This document shows, piece by piece, positions 32,429 through 40,730 of a DNA stretch of 52,690 nucleotides. The stretch lies in NCBI GenBank assembly GCA_021816465.1, contig JAKAYF010000004.1, positions 1 through 52,690 on the forward strand, in the 5' to 3' direction. Position numbers and translations under genes: made by a program. Position 1 is the stretch's first letter, and each line of letters starts with the position of its first letter. This stretch comes from Nitrospirota bacterium (GTDB taxonomy: Bacteria > Nitrospirota > Leptospirillia > Leptospirillales > Leptospirillaceae). Under the pieces are notes generated by a model, which ran no database searches, was not told the DNA's origin, and saw nothing but the letters and a program-made list of their open reading frames with translations.

Positions 32429-33532
32429 ATGAGTGAGGTTAAAAAGCATCAGATTCTACTTCTTCCCGGTGATGGCATCGGCCCCGAAGTTACCGTTCCC
32501 GTAAGGGATCTGGTTTCCGAAATTAATCGGTCGGAGGCGACCTCCCAGAAGAAAATCCATATCGAGCTGGTTGAGGGACTGATCGGCGGGTCTGCAACGG
32601 ACGCGACCGGGAAACCTCTTCCGGAAGAGACCCTTCGGCTTGCCGATTCCTGCGATGCGGTTCTTCTGGCCGCTGTTGGCGGGCCCAAGTATGATCTTCT
32701 TCCCTATGAGCTCCGGCCGGAGCGCGCGCTTCTCGGGATAAGGGAGCATCTGGGCGCTTTCGCCAACCTTCGCCCGGCCCGGCTTTTTCCGGAGCTTGTG
32801 GATGCATCCACCCTGAAGCCGGAAGTCATCTCGGACCTTGATCTCATGGTCGTTCGCGAGCTTACCGGCGGAATCTATTTCGGAAAGCCCAGGGGAATCG
32901 TTGAGGAAAATGGTGTTCGGAGAGGAATCAATACCGAAAGCTATACTGAACCGGAAATCGAGCGGGTTGCCCGGGTTGCGTTCGAACTGGCCAGAAAAAG
33001 AAGCCACCGGGTTACCTCCGTCGACAAGGCCAATGTCCTTGAAAGCTCGGTTCTCTGGAGAGAGGTGGTCATCCGGGTCCACAAGGACTACCCCGATGTG
33101 TCGCTTGATCACATGTATGTCGACAATGCGGCCATGCAGCTTGTCCGGAAGCCCAAACAGTTCGATGTCATCGTCACGGGCAATCTGTTTGGGGATATTC
33201 TCTCGGATGAGGCCTCCCAGCTCACAGGCTCCATCGGAATGCTGGCTTCCGCCTCCATTGGAGGAAAGACCGGACTGTATGAACCTATTCATGGCTCAGC
33301 CCCGGATATTGCCGGAAAGAATATCGCAAACCCGATGGCGATGATTCTTTCCCTGGCGCTTCTGTTCCGTTACTCTCTCGACCGGGAGGATCTGGCCCAG
33401 AGAATTGAGCGTTCTGTTTCTTCCGTTCTGGCCCAGGGATTCCGCACCGCGGACATTGCCCAGGTCAAGGGACAGATTTTGGGAACTCGTGAAATGGGTG
33501 AAAAGATCATCAGGGAATACTCCAGAGTCTAG
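32429..33532 (+). CDS. leuB: 3-isopropylmalate dehydrogenase
   Basis: This 367-residue NAD-dependent enzyme oxidises and decarboxylates 3-isopropylmalate. It begins with [11 protein letters not shown], contains the substrate arginines in [21 protein letters not shown], and has the metal-binding [18 protein letters not shown] and the NAD site [18 protein letters not shown]. Length and order are typical. Confidence 0.96.
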   Translation: MSEVKKHQILLLPGDGIGPEVTVPVRDLVSEINRSEATSQKKIHIELVEGLIGGSATDATGKPLPEETLRLADSCDAVLLAAVGGPKYDLLPYELRPERALLGIREHLGAFANLRPARLFPELVDASTLKPEVISDLDLMVVRELTGGIYFGKPRGIVEENGVRRGINTESYTEPEIERVARVAFELARKRSHRVTSVDKANVLESSVLWREVVIRVHKDYPDVSLDHMYVDNAAMQLVRKPKQFDVIVTGNLFGDILSDEASQLTGSIGMLASASIGGKTGLYEPIHGSAPDIAGKNIANPMAMILSLALLFRYSLDREDLAQRIERSVSSVLAQGFRTADIAQVKGQILGTREMGEKIIREYSRV

Positions 33533-33545
33533 GTATTGAAAAGGA

Positions 33546-34607
33546 TTGGCTGTGAAGAAGATCAAGGATTTGTGCGTAGGTATTTTTGGAGCTACGGGCG
33601 CTGTCGGGAAAGAGATGGTTTCCATCCTGGAAGAAAGGGATTTTCCGGTCGGGGAGCTTCGGCTGTTTGCAACAGAGCGCTCTGCCGGGGAAAAGATCTC
33701 TTTCAGGGGACGCTCCATAACGGTTTCTTCTTTTGATGATCCGGAGAAAGCCACCGGAATCGATATTGCCTTGTTGTCCGCAGGGGCCACTCCGAGCCTC
33801 GAGATCTCTCCACTTCTCAGGGACAAGGGAATTCTGGTCATCGACAACAGTTCGGCCTTCAGGATGGATCCGGCTGTCCCGCTTGTTGTTCCGGAGATCA
33901 ACCCCTCAAGAATTCCCGCCTATCCGGCAGGAGCCATTATCGCCAATCCCAACTGCGCGACAATCCAGATGCTTCTGGCGATCAAGCCGCTTATCGATGC
34001 TGCTGGAGCGAAAAGGGTTGTCGTTACGACTTTTCAGTCTGTGTCAGGGACAGGAAAAGACGCCATGGAGGAACTGGCGTCCCAACTTTCCCTGATTCTA
34101 AACGGCAGGATCAGCGATGTTGTCCCGACGGTCTATCCTCACCAGATTGCCTTCAATGTCCTTCCGCACATTGATTCATTTCTTCCGGACGGTTACACGA
34201 AAGAGGAAGAAAAAATGGTGAATGAAACCCGGAAGATTCTGGAGATGGATCATCTCAGGATCACCGCAACAACGGTGAGGGTTCCTGTCATGATCGGACA
34301 CAGCGAGGCGGTCAATATCGAGCTGGAACGGGATCTCTCTCCCGAGACAGCCAGGAAAATTCTTCAAAAGACCCGGGGCGTCAAGGTTTTGGACAACCCC
34401 CTGGACTGCGAGTATCCGCTTCCCATGAATGTGGCCGGTCAGGATGATGTCTATGTCGGTCGTATCCGGCGGGATTTTTCTGTCGACCATGGCTTGAACC
34501 TGTGGGTTGTCGGGGATAATCTAAGAAAGGGGGCAGCGTTGAATGCTGTCCAGATCGCAGAGTGTTCCCTGGGCATCTCCGGAAGAAACAGGAAAAAAGA
34601 TGAATAA
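33546..34607 (+). CDS. asd: Aspartate-semialdehyde dehydrogenase
   Basis: This 353-residue enzyme makes aspartate semialdehyde for lysine/diaminopimelate, threonine and methionine. The NADP-binding start GIFGATGAVGKEM, the catalytic cysteine in NPNCATIQM, and the C-terminal active-site histidine segment TTVRVPVMIGHSEAV are present. Start is a TTG at 33546 or the GTG at 33552. It follows leuB by 13 bases. Confidence 0.95.
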   Translation: MAVKKIKDLCVGIFGATGAVGKEMVSILEERDFPVGELRLFATERSAGEKISFRGRSITVSSFDDPEKATGIDIALLSAGATPSLEISPLLRDKGILVIDNSSAFRMDPAVPLVVPEINPSRIPAYPAGAIIANPNCATIQMLLAIKPLIDAAGAKRVVVTTFQSVSGTGKDAMEELASQLSLILNGRISDVVPTVYPHQIAFNVLPHIDSFLPDGYTKEEEKMVNETRKILEMDHLRITATTVRVPVMIGHSEAVNIELERDLSPETARKILQKTRGVKVLDNPLDCEYPLPMNVAGQDDVYVGRIRRDFSVDHGLNLWVVGDNLRKGAALNAVQIAECSLGISGRNRKKDE

Positions 34608-35562
34608 CCTCTCTCCTGCAAGAGAAAACAGCACAACCGTCGTTCAGGATCCTGTCGTGGCCGATCTTGTTGCCCGGATCCAGAAGCTGAAACAGGAACG
34701 GGGTGCGGTCATCCTTGCCCATAATTATCAGGTTGGCGATGTTCAGGATGTGGCGGATCTGGTGGGCGACTCCCTGGAGCTTGCCCGATGGGCAGCTTCA
34801 GGGTCGGCTCCGGTCATCCTGTTTTGCGGCGTCCATTTTATGGCGGAGACAGCCAAGATTTTGAACCCCACCCGACGGGTCATCGTTCCGGATCTCAATG
34901 CGGGATGTCCGATGGCGGACATGATTACCCCGGAAGAGGTCGACCGCTTGAGAGCCGAAAACCCCGGAGCGGTCGTTGTCACCTATGTGAACTCCCCGGC
35001 GGCGGTCAAGGCAAAAAGCGATATCTGCTGTACATCGGCAAATGCGGTCAAGGTTGTGAACTCGATCTCCAAAGACGTTCCGATCATCTTTATTCCCGAT
35101 CAGTTTCTGGGCGACTTTGTCCAGCGGCAGACAGGCAGGGATTTGATCCTTTTCAGGGGATTTTGTCCGACTCACATGAGAATCATGGCAAAGGACATTC
35201 ATCAGGCAAAAAAGGAGAATCCCGACGCGCTGGTTCTTGCCCATCCTGAATGTCAGCCAGATGTTGCAATGATTGCCGATGTCGTGACTTCCACCTCGAA
35301 GATGGCGACTGAGGTGAGGAACTATCCTGGGGAGACGGTGATTGTCGGCACTGAAACGGGGATGATCCACCGTCTTCAGAAGGAGAATCCCGGGAAGACC
35401 TTTGTCGCGGCCTGCGCGACCTGTGATTGTGCCAATATGAAGGTCAACTCCCTCGAAAAGATTCTCTGGGCACTTGAAGACATGTCCCCGGAAATTGAGA
35501 TCCCTGAAGAGGTCAGGATTCCTGCTCGTCAGGCACTTCAAAGAATGCTGGACATTGCCTAG
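34600..35562 (+). CDS. nadA: Quinolinate synthase A
   Basis: This 320-residue iron-sulfur enzyme makes quinolinate for NAD. The NadA fold is clear from ILAHNYQVGDVQDVADLVGDS and FCGVHFMAETAKILNP, and cluster-ligating cysteines occur in NAGCPMADM, SDICCTSANAVK and ACATCDCANMK. The ATG at 34600 overlaps the asd stop by 8 bases. nadB and nadC are not adjacent. Confidence 0.95.
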   Translation: MNNLSPARENSTTVVQDPVVADLVARIQKLKQERGAVILAHNYQVGDVQDVADLVGDSLELARWAASGSAPVILFCGVHFMAETAKILNPTRRVIVPDLNAGCPMADMITPEEVDRLRAENPGAVVVTYVNSPAAVKAKSDICCTSANAVKVVNSISKDVPIIFIPDQFLGDFVQRQTGRDLILFRGFCPTHMRIMAKDIHQAKKENPDALVLAHPECQPDVAMIADVVTSTSKMATEVRNYPGETVIVGTETGMIHRLQKENPGKTFVAACATCDCANMKVNSLEKILWALEDMSPEIEIPEEVRIPARQALQRMLDIA

Positions 35563-35800
35563 CCCAACACGCCTCTTTGTGTTGCTGGGAGGGCTTTTTT
35601 TCGTCCTGGCGGGTTTGTCGGAACTGTGGTCGAGGTGGGGGAGAAAGTCCGGCCTCCCCCTTCCTGGACGACTTCCAGGAGACATCGAAGTTCATCGTCC
35701 CGGATTCCATTTGTACTTTCCTTTGATGACGAGCCTGCTCCTGTCGGTCGGGATATCCCTTCTGTTATTCCTTTTCTCCTGGATTTCCCGAAAGTTCTGA
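35555..35800 (+). CDS. DUF2905 small membrane protein
   Basis: This roughly 81-residue protein has two hydrophobic helices around the family core GLPLPGRLPGDIEVHRPGFH and a Y/F-P segment (LYFPLMTSLL). The function of the family is unknown. A TTG at 35555, overlapping the nadA stop, is the likely start; the frame is open further upstream inside nadA. Its 3' end overlaps the converging hypothetical gene. Confidence 0.72.
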   Translation: MPSPTRLFVLLGGLFFVLAGLSELWSRWGRKSGLPLPGRLPGDIEVHRPGFHLYFPLMTSLLLSVGISLLLFLFSWISRKF

Positions 35801-36253
35801 TTGTGTTCCTGACGCTGTCTGGCACTGGGGCCCAAATTCTCCGGCTTCAAGATCTGCGAGAGCTTTTTTGAGAGCATCTTTCAGTTCAGGCAAATTTTTG
35901 GCGTTGTTCCGGATGGCTCCAAGAATATTTTCAAGCTTTGCAAGCCGGGAGAGCTCCCGGTCCTCTGTCGCCATCCGGTCAAGCTCCCGGTAAAAATCGG
36001 GGTAGACAGGCTCGATGGATTCCCGCAGAAGGGCCAGACCTTCGAGAAGCTCCGGCGGCATGACCGGATTGAAGGTCGCTATCAGGAAAAATCCTCCTTC
36101 AAACAAAATGACCAAATCCCCCTGTTTCGTCAGGGGAATGATCTTTTCAACCGTTTTGCCCCGGGCTTCGGCCGGGGATGAGAGCAGTCCAGGACAGCTT
36201 CTGGCGAATTCATTTTTTTTCCGGTTAAGTTTCCACTTATCGTCGATCTGCAT
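35765..36253 (-). CDS. Hypothetical protein
   Basis: This 162-residue protein was not recognised. The first half is a small alpha/beta region with LVILFEGGFFLIATFNPVMP; the second half is helical and charged (ENILGAIRNNAKNLPELKDALKKA). No signal peptide is apparent. GGAG lies 6 bases before the ATG at 36253, favouring it over an ATG four codons upstream. The 3' end overlaps the DUF2905 gene by 36 bases in convergent orientation. Confidence 0.6.
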   Translation of the reverse strand: MQIDDKWKLNRKKNEFARSCPGLLSSPAEARGKTVEKIIPLTKQGDLVILFEGGFFLIATFNPVMPPELLEGLALLRESIEPVYPDFYRELDRMATEDRELSRLAKLENILGAIRNNAKNLPELKDALKKALADLEAGEFGPQCQTASGTQSELSGNPGEKE

Positions 36254-36292
36254 TTCTTTCTCCATATCTCTGTTTTTTGGGTGGTCCTGGCC

Positions 36293-36568
36293 TTAAGTGC
36301 TTTTCTCCAGCATATTCATGGTCAAGCGGATCAGCAAATCCTTGTCGTTCGGATCTGATTGCGCCACAAGCAAAGCCAGTGCGGCCATGCCGACATCGTT
36401 GATGACCTGGCTTTCGTCTTTCCGGATCAAACGTCCATTCCTATTTAAAAAATCCAGAAAAAGCAGGGAACCGCTCCGTTTGTTTCCATCTGAATGGGTA
36501 TTAGTATATATTTTTTTCTTTGGAACTTTGAGTCTCGCTTGAGTCTTCAGGGTGTTTTTGTGTGAGGA
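36293..36568 (-). pseudogene. C-terminal remnant of a RhuM/Fic-type protein
   Basis: A minus-strand frame open from 36568 to a TAA at 36293 reads THSDGNKRSGSLLFLDFLNR, a Fic-core motif, then INDVGMAALALLVAQSD, matching the C-terminal Fic/DOC part of RhuM-family proteins. Full-length members are over 300 residues; here there is no start codon and an in-frame TGA lies just upstream, so the N-terminal two thirds are missing. The core glycine-asparagine-lysine-arginine is intact, so decay may be recent. Confidence 0.68.
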
Positions 36569-36679
36569 TCATCTGCCCGGCTTCAGCATTCAGGCCATTG
36601 GGGAGGGGATGCTCCTTTTCCCGGACTGTTTCGGCCGGTAGAAGGTAGCGGGAGAAATCGATCTTTCAGAGAAAGGAAA

Positions 36680-37141
36680 ATGCCACATAAGGACGGCATC
36701 TTGATCCGTCCTGGCATAAACGTGATGAGAATCCGGCATATTGATCATGTAGCCATCCCTGTATCAGACCTGTCCCGATCGATCAAATGGTATGGGGAAG
36801 TTCTCGGTTTGACCCGCCGATACGAGAAGGAGTGGGGGGACTATCCTGCCATGATGTGTGCCGGGGAGACCTGTGTTGCCCTGATCCATCCGCCCTTATC
36901 CCTTCCGCTTCCACCGGCACCGGGAACGGACCCGGATCGTCACCTGGCCTTTAATGTCGACCGTGAAGGGTTCGATGAGGCCGTGAGGGAGATCTCTGCA
37001 CGGGGGATTCCTTTTACGACCGACGATCACGTGATTTCCCTTTCGATTTATTTTTTCGACCCTGACGGCCACTGGATCGAGATCACCACCTTCGATCTGC
37101 CGCCAGGACGGCAACGCGGGGATCTTCCCCGCCCGTTTTGA
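36680..37141 (+). CDS. VOC (glyoxalase/bleomycin-resistance) superfamily protein
   Basis: This 153-residue protein has the paired beta-alpha-beta-beta-beta VOC fold: IRHIDHVAIPVSDLSRSIKW, with the metal-site candidate His, and IYFFDPDGHWIEITTF, whose terminal Glu is the usual last metal ligand. Substrate is unknown. AAAGGA precedes the ATG at 36680. It is followed closely by purU and the RubisCO-like gene, with which it may form an operon. Confidence 0.85.
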   Translation: MPHKDGILIRPGINVMRIRHIDHVAIPVSDLSRSIKWYGEVLGLTRRYEKEWGDYPAMMCAGETCVALIHPPLSLPLPPAPGTDPDRHLAFNVDREGFDEAVREISARGIPFTTDDHVISLSIYFFDPDGHWIEITTFDLPPGRQRGDLPRPF

Positions 37142-37172
37142 GACCCGCTTTTTTCAGTTGGAAAGGACTTCC

Positions 37173-38024
37173 TTGAGACATTTTGTTCTAACCATGTCCT
37201 GTCCCGATGCTTGCGGCATTATCTCTGCCGTGAGCGGATTCCTTGCCGACCATGGAGGCTGGATCGATGAGGCCAGCTATCATTCAGATCCGTCGACTCA
37301 ATGGTTTTTCATGCGTCAGGCGATCAGGGCCGATAGCCTGGACTTCGATCCGGAGGATTTTTCCGCCCTCTTTTCTCCCATTGCCGATCGCTTTTCGATC
37401 AAGTGGCGTATCTGGGATACAGGCAGGAAAAAACGGGTTGTGGTCCTTGCAAGCAGGGAGGATCACTGCGTAAACGAACTCGTTCACCGGGCCTCGACGG
37501 GAGATGGTCCGTTCGAAATAGTCTCCATCCTTTCAAACCATGAAAACCTGCGTTCATTTGTTGAGTGGAACCGGATCCCCTTTCACCATGTTCCGGTCGA
37601 CCCCAAAGCTCCTCATGAACATTTTTCCGAGATAGGACGCCTTTTTTCAGAATACAGGGGAGATGTAATGGTCCTTGCCCGATACATGAGGATTCTCCCT
37701 GAATCGATCTGCCAGGAGTTTTCTGGACGCATCCTGAACATTCATCACAGCTTTCTCCCGTCTTTTGCCGGAGCCCGCCCCTATCATCAGGCTTTTTTGA
37801 GGGGCGTCAAGCTTATCGGGGCTACCTGTCATTATGTGACGGCCGAACTTGATGCCGGACCGATCATCGAACAGGATGTCATCCGGATCGACCATGGCGA
37901 TTCTCCGGAGGAGATGGCCCGTCTGGGGCGGGATATCGAAAAGCTGGTTCTGGCCAGGGGGCTTCGATATCATGCCGAAGACCGGGTGCTGGTCCACGAC
38001 AACAGGACGATTGTTTTTCATTAA
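37173..38024 (+). CDS. purU: Formyltetrahydrofolate deformylase
   Basis: This 283-residue enzyme releases formate from 10-formyltetrahydrofolate. It has the N-terminal ACT-like domain (FVLTMSCPDACGIISAVSGF) and the hydrolase domain with LNIHHSFLPSFAGARPYHQA and ELDAGPIIEQDVIRIDH, giving the Asn-His-Asp catalytic set. GGAAAGGA sits just before the TTG at 37173; an in-frame TTG lies five codons upstream. Released formate may feed C1 metabolism. Confidence 0.93.
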   Translation: MRHFVLTMSCPDACGIISAVSGFLADHGGWIDEASYHSDPSTQWFFMRQAIRADSLDFDPEDFSALFSPIADRFSIKWRIWDTGRKKRVVVLASREDHCVNELVHRASTGDGPFEIVSILSNHENLRSFVEWNRIPFHHVPVDPKAPHEHFSEIGRLFSEYRGDVMVLARYMRILPESICQEFSGRILNIHHSFLPSFAGARPYHQAFLRGVKLIGATCHYVTAELDAGPIIEQDVIRIDHGDSPEEMARLGRDIEKLVLARGLRYHAEDRVLVHDNRTIVFH

Positions 38025-38065
38025 CGGCGACGCATGCTCTGCCAGACCACAAGGAGACAAACGAA

Positions 38066-39241
38066 ATGTCCGAAATTATCCGCGCAACATATGCCATCGC
38101 TTCGAACGATCTTCCCGGCGCAGCAGCCCTTATCGCGCGGGAAATGAGTGTGGGTGTGAAAAAAACCCGTTACGAGAACAAAAAGACGGGTGGATTCATG
38201 GCAACGGTGGATACGATCAAAAAAGAGGGAACGCGGGGAATCATCACGATTGATGTTCCCTCCGCCAATATCAGCACCATCTACGGTCTTCTCCTGTCGA
38301 TTGCGGGTGAGATCAGTTGTCTCAAGATCCTCAAATCCATAGAGCTTGTGGACTTCGAACTCCCTCCGGCCCTGGCCGATCGTCTCCCGGGCCCGGCATT
38401 TGGCCTTTCAGGGATCAGAAAGCGAAGAGGAAATCTTGACCGTCCACTCTTTATAACGGTGATCAAGCCTTCCCAGGGGCTCACTCCGGAGGAGTATGCC
38501 CATATTGCCTATGAAAGCCTTGTTGGAGGGATGGATGCGATCAAAAGCGATGAACTCCTTCAGGAGTCTGACAAGGACTGGACCGCCCGATTTGAAGCCG
38601 CCGTCGCCGCGGCAAGGCGCGCCGAGAAAGAAACGGGAGAGCCCAAGAGTGTGATGATGCATCCGGTGGACAGCCCGATCAGGATGGCCTCCCGATTTTC
38701 CCGGGGAGCCGATATGGGCTGTGATCTGGCCATGCTGTCTCCTGCGGCGTCAGGTTTTCCCATGCTTGAGGAGATTGCCCGGATGGAGCGGTTCCCTATC
38801 ATGGCCCATATGGCCATGAGCGGATGGCTCTGGCAGAAAAACGGAATGAGTGTCCGTGCCTGGTCCAAATTCATGCGACTTGCCGGGGCCGATATTGTTC
38901 TCTACCCGGCACTCAAGGGCACGCTCAAGGCGACCCGACCGGAGCTTCTTGAAGTGATGGATGCGGTCAAGACGCCGATGGGAACCAGGAAGGAAAGCAT
39001 GATCGCGGTCGGTGGCGGAATGCATGCAGGGACCATGAAGGTTCACTATGACCTTTTTGGACCGAATTTTGCCTATCTGTGCGGTGGTGGTGTTTGTGGA
39101 CACCCGGATGGAGCGAGGGCCGGCGGAAAATCGATCCGGCAGGCATGGGATGCGATCAGCCAGGGAATCCCCCTGTCCCGCTACAGAAAGAGTCATCCGG
39201 AGCTTGATGCGGCGCTTACCGCGTTCTCCCGATACGTCTAG
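38066..39241 (+). CDS. RubisCO-like protein (form IV)
   Basis: This 391-residue protein belongs to the RubisCO large-subunit superfamily. The motif GGMDAIKSDE (residues 154-163) keeps the carbamylated lysine (K160) and metal ligands D162 and E163. K134 in IKPSQG matches the catalytic lysine of RubisCO, but the next one is replaced (KPS instead of KPK). A glycine-rich C-terminal segment (CGGGVCGHPDGARAGG) matches the phosphate-binding part. Missing residues indicate it does not fix CO2; known RubisCO-like proteins act as enolases or isomerases in sulfur salvage and related paths. It is 41 bases after purU. Confidence 0.88.
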   Translation: MSEIIRATYAIASNDLPGAAALIAREMSVGVKKTRYENKKTGGFMATVDTIKKEGTRGIITIDVPSANISTIYGLLLSIAGEISCLKILKSIELVDFELPPALADRLPGPAFGLSGIRKRRGNLDRPLFITVIKPSQGLTPEEYAHIAYESLVGGMDAIKSDELLQESDKDWTARFEAAVAAARRAEKETGEPKSVMMHPVDSPIRMASRFSRGADMGCDLAMLSPAASGFPMLEEIARMERFPIMAHMAMSGWLWQKNGMSVRAWSKFMRLAGADIVLYPALKGTLKATRPELLEVMDAVKTPMGTRKESMIAVGGGMHAGTMKVHYDLFGPNFAYLCGGGVCGHPDGARAGGKSIRQAWDAISQGIPLSRYRKSHPELDAALTAFSRYV

Positions 39242-39247
39242 ATGCTC

Positions 39248-40210
39248 TCATTCGGGGTTCTTTCTGGGCGTTGGGCCGTTTAAAAATAAAACCGCGACAA
39301 ACAAAAGGGCAGAAGCCCCATAAAATGTCCCGGTAACAGGCTCTTTTAACAAAACGATGGAGAGAAAGGCTCCGAGGAAAGGGGAAATCGAAAACCAGGC
39401 TCCGGTGGCGGAAACGCCGATAGACCGGATGGACCGGATAAAGAGAATCAGGCTCAGGCCATAACCAAGACCTCCTGTTGCCAGTGCTTCCGCGATGATG
39501 GCCATCGTCAAGGGCGGATGGTTCATGAAGAGTCCGAGGGGAAGAAGAAGAAAGGACGATCCCAACCCTTTCCAGAGGGTAATCGTGACGGGATTCCATC
39601 CGGATAAAAAGCGCAGGAGGTTGCTGTCCAGCGCCCAGAGTCCTGCTGCGAGAAAAAAGGGAATGGCCCCCGAAAATCCATGACTCCCGCTTCCGGCAGA
39701 GGCGAGAGCGCACCCCGCCGCTCCGAGAACTGCTCCTGTGGACAGTCTCAGGTTCAGAGGTTCCCGAAAGATAAGCCATGCCAGAAAAACGGTTACGATG
39801 CCTTCGGCATTCATCAGGAGACTTCCGAGGGATGCAGGATAGCGTTTGAGTCCCCAGATCAGGAGAATGGGAGCGGCTCCCCCACCGATCAGGACCGACA
39901 AGATGGCGAATCCGACCTCTTTTTGTGTCGGATTGTTCGGGAGGAAAATGCTTCGCCATGGGGAGGTCCTTTTTCTGTCTTTTTCAGGTAAAAGGGAGAG
40001 CCTTTGTTCTTTTAGGGTTAAAAGGACCGACGGTATGATGCCAAAAATCGATCCGAGGTAGAATAGGCCGCAAAGAAGAAAGGGTGTCTCCTCCTCGGAC
40101 AGGAGCTTGGACGGAGGAGTGGAAAGCGCAAAAAGAAACGATGCCAGAATGGCCCACTTGACTGAGCCTTTATGCCCGGCTGGTTTGGAGGTGTGCTTAG
40201 TGTCAGGCAA
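39248..40210 (-). CDS. EamA/DMT-family transporter
   Basis: This 320-residue protein has ten predicted membrane helices in two repeats of five, the drug/metabolite transporter pattern. Segments include WAILASFLFALSTPPSKLLS and ISPFLGAFLSIVLLKEPVTG, the latter a typical EamA signature. Substrate cannot be read. Its 3' end lies 6 bases from that of the converging RubisCO-like gene. Confidence 0.88.
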   Translation of the reverse strand: MPDTKHTSKPAGHKGSVKWAILASFLFALSTPPSKLLSEEETPFLLCGLFYLGSIFGIIPSVLLTLKEQRLSLLPEKDRKRTSPWRSIFLPNNPTQKEVGFAILSVLIGGGAAPILLIWGLKRYPASLGSLLMNAEGIVTVFLAWLIFREPLNLRLSTGAVLGAAGCALASAGSGSHGFSGAIPFFLAAGLWALDSNLLRFLSGWNPVTITLWKGLGSSFLLLPLGLFMNHPPLTMAIIAEALATGGLGYGLSLILFIRSIRSIGVSATGAWFSISPFLGAFLSIVLLKEPVTGTFYGASALLFVAVLFLNGPTPRKNPE

Positions 40211-40454
40211 TCTGTTTCACTTCTTTGGATGTTTCCTCTTCCCGTTGCTGGTCGTGACTGACCATTTCGTTTTGAGAATTCAGAGCCTCTTTCTCGATTG
40301 GCGTCCAGTCCCGGGTTATTGGGGGAACCCCTGTTTCGGGACAAGTCAGGGATCTGTTCGTTGCAAAGAGAAAGGATCCTCTTGTTGAGTCTTTCCTCAA
40401 ACTCCAACGTGTATTGTTGTCCCATCTCTTCGTCTGTTCTTTTTTCTCAATCAT
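40203..40454 (-). CDS. small ORF upstream of the DMT transporter (doubtful)
   Basis: This 83-codon frame ends by overlapping the transporter start. Its C-terminal half (TRDWTPIEKEALNSQNEM and charged residues after it) looks like protein; a second frame from an ATG at 40425 begins MGQQYTLEFEERLNKRI and looks better at the N-terminus, so a frameshift is possible. No family was recognised. Confidence 0.3.
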   Translation of the reverse strand: MIEKKEQTKRWDNNTRWSLRKDSTRGSFLFATNRSLTCPETGVPPITRDWTPIEKEALNSQNEMVSHDQQREEETSKEVKQIA

Positions 40455-40730
40455 CCCTCAAGAGCGCCGCAAAGTCATGCGGCAACGATCCTGAAACAGG
40501 GAGAGGCTGGTTTTGATCTGTCTGTATTTTTTACACCTGACAAAAGAACTGACATCTTTCTTTACAGATTCTTGAGAAGATAGAAATAGGTAAAAGACGT
40601 CTTTCTCCATTTATTTTCCATGAGATAAAGCCTTTTTCCGGGAATCTCCGTAATTGATAAATGGTATGAAAATTGCTATAAATTCCAAAATCATTCAGAT
40701 GTTTGGTTTGATTGATTCAGTCCTTGGAGA
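40455..40730. other. 276-base AT-rich upstream region of the EAL-CZB gene
   Basis: No gene is seen. It contains a sigma-54-like element described separately and several A/T tracts. Confidence 0.4.
40662..40677 (+). promoter_or_regulatory. sigma-54-like promoter upstream of the EAL-CZB gene
   Basis: TGGTATGAAAATTGCT keeps GG (40663-40664) and GC (40675-40676) exactly 10 bases apart, the -24/-12 spacing of RpoN promoters. The -24 element deviates (TGGTAT for TGGCAC). It lies 54 bases before the first ATG of the gene. Confidence 0.42.

Noticed and set aside
36297-36542. Plus-strand 81-codon frame
   Set aside because: It is antisense to the RhuM/Fic remnant, which explains its composition.
38066-39241. 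Functional RubisCO large subunit
   Set aside because: Key active-site residues differ and the protein is too short for form I or II.
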